A stretch of 9,541 bases of DNA from Oscillospiraceae bacterium (GTDB taxonomy: Bacteria > Bacillota > Clostridia > Oscillospirales > Ruminococcaceae): the NCBI GenBank assembly GCA_003508605.1, contig DNUB01000175.1:1-9541 (forward strand). The letters run 5' to 3'. The notes under the pieces are model-generated. The model worked only from the letters and a program-made list of their open reading frames with translations. It was not told the origin of the DNA and made no database searches. Position 1 is the first letter of the stretch; each line of letters starts with the position of its first letter. Below, piece after piece: positions 5,934 through 9,541 of the stretch. A program made the translations under genes and the position numbers.

Positions 5934-7199
5934 TTACTTAATTTCCGTGCCGGGATAGTAATAATTTAATATTTCCTTATAATTATATCCCCAGACCTTA
6001 GCCAAACTGTTAGCCCCGTTTTGGCTTAAACCGACTCCGTGACCGTATCCGTATGTGGTAAAAGTGAACTTGTCCGTTTCGGAGTTATACACAAAGTTGA
6101 AGCAGGAGGATTTAAGCTGATAGTTAAAAATCTTTTCCCTTACCGTTCTTCCGGTTATGTTGATCTCCTTGCCGTCGCCGTCGGTATATGCGGTTTTTCC
6201 GCCAATGCTGAATGAACCTACGTAAACCGTGTCAACGTAGCTTTTTATAGCGAACCAGTTTCCTGGATCTCCGTCAAGCTCTATTCCCGTTGATTTTTTA
6301 ACCAGGGACTTAATTTCCTGAGAGCTGAAGGAATTTTTTACCTCATAGTTAGGATCGTAAAGAGAATCCAGCTCGCACTTGCGGCTTTGCAAATAAGGAT
6401 AGTCCACTCCCCAGACTTCCTTTGACGAAGCGGTATAGCCTGCCGAGGAAGCGCAGTAAACCGCTTGGATCAAATCATCGTCAAAATATATAGCCTGCCC
6501 GAAAACCTCGTTTACGCATTTTTTTACGGTTTCGTTAGGTTCTTTTACCGTGACATTGGGTGCGCTGCCGTTTTTATTGTAATATTTTATGTAGGTGTAG
6601 GAGGCTACTGCCTGTGCCTTTATCGCTTCCTCATTAAAGCTGCCGCCGATTTCTCCCATAACCACCTGCGCCAGAATTTTGGCGGCGTCGACTTCAACAG
6701 GTCCGCCGCTTCCCGAATACTGCACCTTCAGCGTTTCTCCGCTTGGGTTATCGTCCTCTTCAGCCGTTGTGACGTCGGTCTCTGCGGTCTGCGTTTGTGA
6801 GGCGGAGGTCGTGCCGTCAGTTTCGGCAGTTGTGGTTTCATCAGCCTTTGCGGTGGTGGAATCCGTTACGACCTTAATATCGGGCTCGGTTGTATCAACG
6901 GCGGTTATAATTTCCTCATACCCTGCAGGCAGAAGCACTGCGCCGTTAGGGGCGAAGGACTTAAGCAGAGGATCGATATTTAAAGAGGTGTAAGCGGGGA
7001 AGGAGATTTCTTCGGGATTTGCGGTAACTGTTTTCGAGGTGGTTTCCTCCGGCAAGGGCTCGACCGTTTCATAGGGTGTGGTAACCGCCTTTACTTCCTC
7101 CGAAGCACCCACTCTCTCGGAAATTCCAAACACCAAAAGATAGCTTATTGCAATAACAAGCACAATTCCTATTTTTATCAGCGAGCCTTTACTTATCAT
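5934..7199 (-). CDS. Membrane-anchored SpoIID/LytB-domain protein
   Basis: A 421-residue protein with one N-terminal membrane segment (about 7-27), a long disordered Thr/Glu/Ala-rich linker (about 36-165) and a SpoIID/LytB domain (about 165-421). SpoIID is a lytic transglycosylase that cuts denuded glycan strands during spore engulfment. The signature is present: MGEIGGSFNEEAIKAQAVAS (181-200), with Glu183 at the place of the catalytic Glu, and YGYGHGVGLSQNGA (383-396) near the end. The Thr-rich spacer is unlike B. subtilis SpoIID and suggests reach through the wall. The ATG at 7199 follows GGGGAG at 6 nt; a TTG at 7220 would overlap that site. It lies downstream of two sortases, so a vegetative or envelope role is as likely as sporulation. 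Cleavage activity is inferred. Confidence 0.85.
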   Translation of the reverse strand: MISKGSLIKIGIVLVIAISYLLVFGISERVGASEEVKAVTTPYETVEPLPEETTSKTVTANPEEISFPAYTSLNIDPLLKSFAPNGAVLLPAGYEEIITAVDTTEPDIKVVTDSTTAKADETTTAETDGTTSASQTQTAETDVTTAEEDDNPSGETLKVQYSGSGGPVEVDAAKILAQVVMGEIGGSFNEEAIKAQAVASYTYIKYYNKNGSAPNVTVKEPNETVKKCVNEVFGQAIYFDDDLIQAVYCASSAGYTASSKEVWGVDYPYLQSRKCELDSLYDPNYEVKNSFSSQEIKSLVKKSTGIELDGDPGNWFAIKSYVDTVYVGSFSIGGKTAYTDGDGKEINITGRTVREKIFNYQLKSSCFNFVYNSETDKFTFTTYGYGHGVGLSQNGANSLAKVWGYNYKEILNYYYPGTEIK

Positions 7200-7224
7200 C
7201 TTTTTCTCCCCATATATCAACGGT

Positions 7225-7259
7225 AAAACCGCACAGGTAACGGTTGTTATCTGTGCGGT
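7225..7259 (-). terminator. Partial terminator or attenuator between sortase and SpoIID-type genes
   Basis: ACCGCACAG and CTGTGCGGT (7259-7251 with 7236-7228) form a 9-bp stem, extended on the - strand by TAAC/GTTA after one mismatch. Only four T follow (7228-7225). The stem is strong but the T-run is short, so it may only reduce transcription into the SpoIID-type gene that begins 26 bases later. Confidence 0.5.
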
Positions 7260-7276
7260 ATTGAACCCTGTCGAAA

Positions 7277-8350
7277 TTATCCTTTAAAATCCTTTATCCA
7301 GGAGGTGTCCCAGTTTCTTCCCGCCCATTCCTTATTGTTGTTGTAAATTCGGTAGTAATCCTCAAACAGCTTTCTTTTGGTATTGCCGTTTTCGTCGTAT
7401 CCCGAATTGTCGATAAAGGTTTCGGGATCCAATATAGAGCTTTCATCGTCTCTTACCTTTCTTGCCACAACAACAAGGCGAATATCCTCCATAAACGTGG
7501 AGAAGTCGCAGGTGGAAAGGGTCAGCAGCTCGTCGCCGTATTCCAAGTCAATACCCGTATAATAATAGCTTCTGTCAAGGCATTCGGAAACATAGTAATC
7601 AAACTCCTCCTTTGAATCAAAGGAAGCATAGTTTTGGAAAGGAAATACCTCGCCCTTGCTGCTGCTGGTGTTCACAAGCATTACCGCAAATATCAGATAC
7701 TGATTTTTTTCGTAAATGGTATCGAAATTTACAAGATAGTGCTCCTTCAAAAAGTCAATGCCGTCGGTTCTGTATTTAAGCAGTGGCATAAACATATTCT
7801 TTGTAAGCAGATTGTGACCGTAAATAATGGTATTGGGCGGCGTGGTTTCGGCGGTTATGGGAATCTCGTAATCGGCAAAGATCGTTCCGTTTTCCGTTAC
7901 CTGCTTATAAAAATTGTGCTTCAGATAATAATCGTTATCAGTGGTCTGAACAACGGGAGACTTTACCCAGGGATAGATTTCGATATATCCTACCGTATCT
8001 TCATTTTCCTTAATATACTCTTCATATTCCTTAAGAACGGTAACCTGCTTTTGCTCGGTTTCTCCGTTGGAATTTGTTACCTTAATGGGTATGGAGATTA
8101 CGTCGCCGTTGCTTTCGCCTCTCATAAAGCTTAAATCGTCAGCTTCCTTCTGAATGACCTGCGGTCTTAAAAAGTAAAAGCAAACGACCCAAACCGTTGC
8201 GCCTATTAAAACCAAAATAGCAATAAGAAAAACTATTTTTCTTATTATTTCGCCTGTGGAGTCGCCCTTGCAGGGGAACAGCGATTGTGCAAGGGTTTGT
8301 TTTTTCTTTGTGCTTCTTTTAGCACTTTTTATAGGTTCAAATTCGGGCAT
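7277..8350 (-). CDS. Class B sortase (second of a tandem pair)
   Basis: A 357-residue membrane-anchored cysteine transpeptidase of the class B sortase type, which would cut a sorting motif in exported proteins and join them to peptidoglycan. There is a basic cytoplasmic tail (1-33), one membrane segment (about 34-61) and a sortase domain (about 110-300). The catalytic triad is complete: His179 in IIYGHN, Cys281 in LTLSTCDF and Arg291 in EDIRLVVVARK. Typical SrtB is about 240 residues; the surplus is an N-terminal spacer and a C-terminal tail ending in EWAGRNWDTSWIKDF (341-355), a motif shared with the upstream sortase. ATG 8350 follows GAAGGTG. It starts 50 bases after the first sortase without a terminator between them, so they form an operon. 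No substrate with a sorting signal is in the window. Confidence 0.9.
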   Translation of the reverse strand: MPEFEPIKSAKRSTKKKQTLAQSLFPCKGDSTGEIIRKIVFLIAILVLIGATVWVVCFYFLRPQVIQKEADDLSFMRGESNGDVISIPIKVTNSNGETEQKQVTVLKEYEEYIKENEDTVGYIEIYPWVKSPVVQTTDNDYYLKHNFYKQVTENGTIFADYEIPITAETTPPNTIIYGHNLLTKNMFMPLLKYRTDGIDFLKEHYLVNFDTIYEKNQYLIFAVMLVNTSSSKGEVFPFQNYASFDSKEEFDYYVSECLDRSYYYTGIDLEYGDELLTLSTCDFSTFMEDIRLVVVARKVRDDESSILDPETFIDNSGYDENGNTKRKLFEDYYRIYNNNKEWAGRNWDTSWIKDFKG

Positions 8351-8400
8351 ACTGCACCTTCTCTTTTAAATTTTTGTTGCTGATATTTTAATTTTTTTCT

Positions 8401-9501
8401 TTATTCCGTAGCTGCGGCAGTTACCTCAGCGGGCTCCAGTTCGTCGCGGCTGTCGATCTTATCCGTATATTTGTCAAAATCCTTAACAAGGGATAGATCC
8501 CACCGGCGTCCTTCCCACACTGCGCCGGTTCTTTTATAATATTCGTCAAAGTACAGCGGAGAGGGATTTACGGTAATTTTATCAACGTCAACCTCTGCGC
8601 TTTCTCCTTCGCGAACCTTTCGTGCAAACAGAGCGAAGCGGGTGTCGACGGTTTTGCCCAAAGGAAACCAATAGCAGGTCGAAAGCGTGATTATCTGATC
8701 TCCGTATTCAACGTCAACATCGGTATAAAACAGACTTCTGTCCATAATGTTTCCCATAAAGTCCATAAATTCATACTCGTTGTTAAATTTTCTCTTGCGG
8801 TAGTAGGGGTAGGGATAACCGTCCTTTTCCTCCGTATTTATGTAAATACCCGCAAATATTTTGTAAGTGCCCTCTTCATAAAGCGTATCGAATTGGATAG
8901 TGGGATATTGCTTGTAATATTCGATAAATTTATCTGCACCCTTCGGAGTGTTGGGATTATAGTGGGTAAGCTGACCGAAATATTCGCCTGAAGCCATATT
9001 GTGACCGTATATTACAAGATTGTTTGCTCCCGAAATAGGCTGAATATGATTGTCGCAGAAGATCGAGCCGCTTTTGCTGTCCTCTTTTTTAAAATTGCGG
9101 TACAGGTAAAAATCGTCGTCATCCTTGTTCATCAACACAGGATAGTCAATATAGTGACCTAATTTCAGCCAGCCCACCACATCGCTGTTTTCCGCATAGA
9201 TATCAACAAATTTGTCTAAGATCTGAGGAACCTCTTCCTTGATTGTTTCTATTTTTTCCTTGCTTGCGGAAAAAGTACCCGAGGCGTTAAGCTGAACGGT
9301 ATTTTTAATATTGTCAATTATCTTTTCGTCCTCGTTGCGCGTGGTAAAATCGCTTATTACATAAACCGAACAGCCGATAAAAACTATTAAGCATACAATG
9401 ACAATAATTTTTCTGATTACAGCACCCTTACTGTCGTATTTATTGGGAATAAACGCTTTAACAAATCCGTTTTGTTTTTTTGTGTTGAGATGCTCAGGCA
9501 T
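8401..9501 (-). CDS. Class B sortase (first of a tandem pair)
   Basis: A 366-residue class B sortase, paralogous to its downstream neighbour. The basic tail contains FIPNKYDSKGAVIRK (17-31), matching FPCKGDSTGEIIRK of the partner. One membrane segment follows (about 30-50), then the sortase domain (about 98-297). The triad is His167 (IYGHN), Cys276 (LSTCYW) and Arg288 (DTRFALFARK). Compared with the partner, the loop before the catalytic Arg is longer and the substrate-side region (about 222-240, PYPYYRKRK) is basic and aromatic, so the two may have different substrates. The C-terminal tail carries VWEGRRWDLSLVKDF (328-342), the same motif as the partner. AAAGGA lies 7 nt before ATG 9501. The 5' leader repeats the end of the DUF11-gene leader. 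Confidence 0.9.
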   Translation of the reverse strand: MPEHLNTKKQNGFVKAFIPNKYDSKGAVIRKIIVIVCLIVFIGCSVYVISDFTTRNEDEKIIDNIKNTVQLNASGTFSASKEKIETIKEEVPQILDKFVDIYAENSDVVGWLKLGHYIDYPVLMNKDDDDFYLYRNFKKEDSKSGSIFCDNHIQPISGANNLVIYGHNMASGEYFGQLTHYNPNTPKGADKFIEYYKQYPTIQFDTLYEEGTYKIFAGIYINTEEKDGYPYPYYRKRKFNNEYEFMDFMGNIMDRSLFYTDVDVEYGDQIITLSTCYWFPLGKTVDTRFALFARKVREGESAEVDVDKITVNPSPLYFDEYYKRTGAVWEGRRWDLSLVKDFDKYTDKIDSRDELEPAEVTAAATE

Positions 9502-9520
9502 ATTAAAATCCTTTCCTAAT

Positions 9521-9541
9521 AATCAAAATCCGATGTCCCCC
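9521..9541 (-). promoter_or_regulatory. 3' end of a leader element shared with the DUF11 gene (truncated by window edge)
   Basis: On the - strand 9538-9521 reads GGACATCGGATTTTGATT. The DUF11 leader at 1987-2005 has the same sequence with one extra T. In both, exactly 19 nt separate the end of the block from the ATG. In the DUF11 leader these bases are the 3' side of the last hairpin, so most of the sortase copy should lie just beyond 9541. Confidence 0.6.

Noticed and set aside
5934..7220. SpoIID-type start at TTG 7220
   Set aside because: The ribosome binding site GGGGAG would lie inside the coding region; ATG 7199 is correctly spaced.
7240..7275. Promoter for the SpoIID-type gene (TCGACA, 17 bp, GATAAC on the - strand)
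   Set aside because: The -10 box is weak and overlaps the hairpin stem; read-through from the sortases explains expression as well.
1..9541. CRISPR array, tRNA or rRNA genes
   Set aside because: No regularly spaced direct repeats and no tRNA cloverleaf or rRNA-like sequence were seen on either strand.

Overview
The window looks like a chromosomal segment of a low- to mid-GC anaerobic Firmicute, most likely a gut Clostridia member of the Oscillospiraceae/Ruminococcaceae type. The reasons are AAGGAG-type ribosome binding sites before nearly every gene, TTG used as a start, two class B sortases, a SpoIID-family protein and an AraC/GyrI-like regulator. The taxonomic placement is inference from gene content, not from a marker gene.

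Left third (1-2876, + strand). After an intrinsic terminator for an upstream gene (38-65) comes a 547-residue protein. It has ECF-like sigma regions 2 and 4 fused to a winged-helix-like segment and a long Cys-containing C-terminal part. It is followed by a 226-base gap that holds a promoter-like TATAAT and a series of strong, nested hairpins, and then a 283-residue protein made of two DUF11-like beta-sandwich repeats with no signal peptide or sorting motif.

Middle (2877-4511). A gene-free stretch carries three short perfect or near-perfect hairpins and one large imperfect palindrome (3055-3213). It lies between the converging DUF11 gene and an AraC-type regulator with a GyrI-like ligand domain. 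Upstream of the regulator are an operator-like inverted repeat and a MITE-like element (13-bp inverted ends inside a 10-bp direct repeat, 4303-4442).

Right part (4442-9541, all - strand). A two-gene operon encodes a DUF2461 protein and then an RsmC-like class I methyltransferase with its own terminator. Upstream of it, reading leftward from the window's right edge, are two tandem class B sortases and a membrane-anchored SpoIID/LytB-domain protein. This looks like a cell-envelope locus: two transpeptidases that would fix proteins to peptidoglycan and a peptidoglycan-acting enzyme.

The most interesting observation links the two ends of the window. The 3' end of the structured leader of the DUF11 gene (1987-2005) reappears, with one base missing, upstream of the first sortase gene (9521-9538, - strand). 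In both cases it stops exactly 19 nt before the ATG. This suggests a shared cis-regulatory RNA, or a shared mobile leader, that ties the DUF11 protein to the sortase locus. The rest of the sortase copy lies outside the window, so the idea makes a direct prediction.
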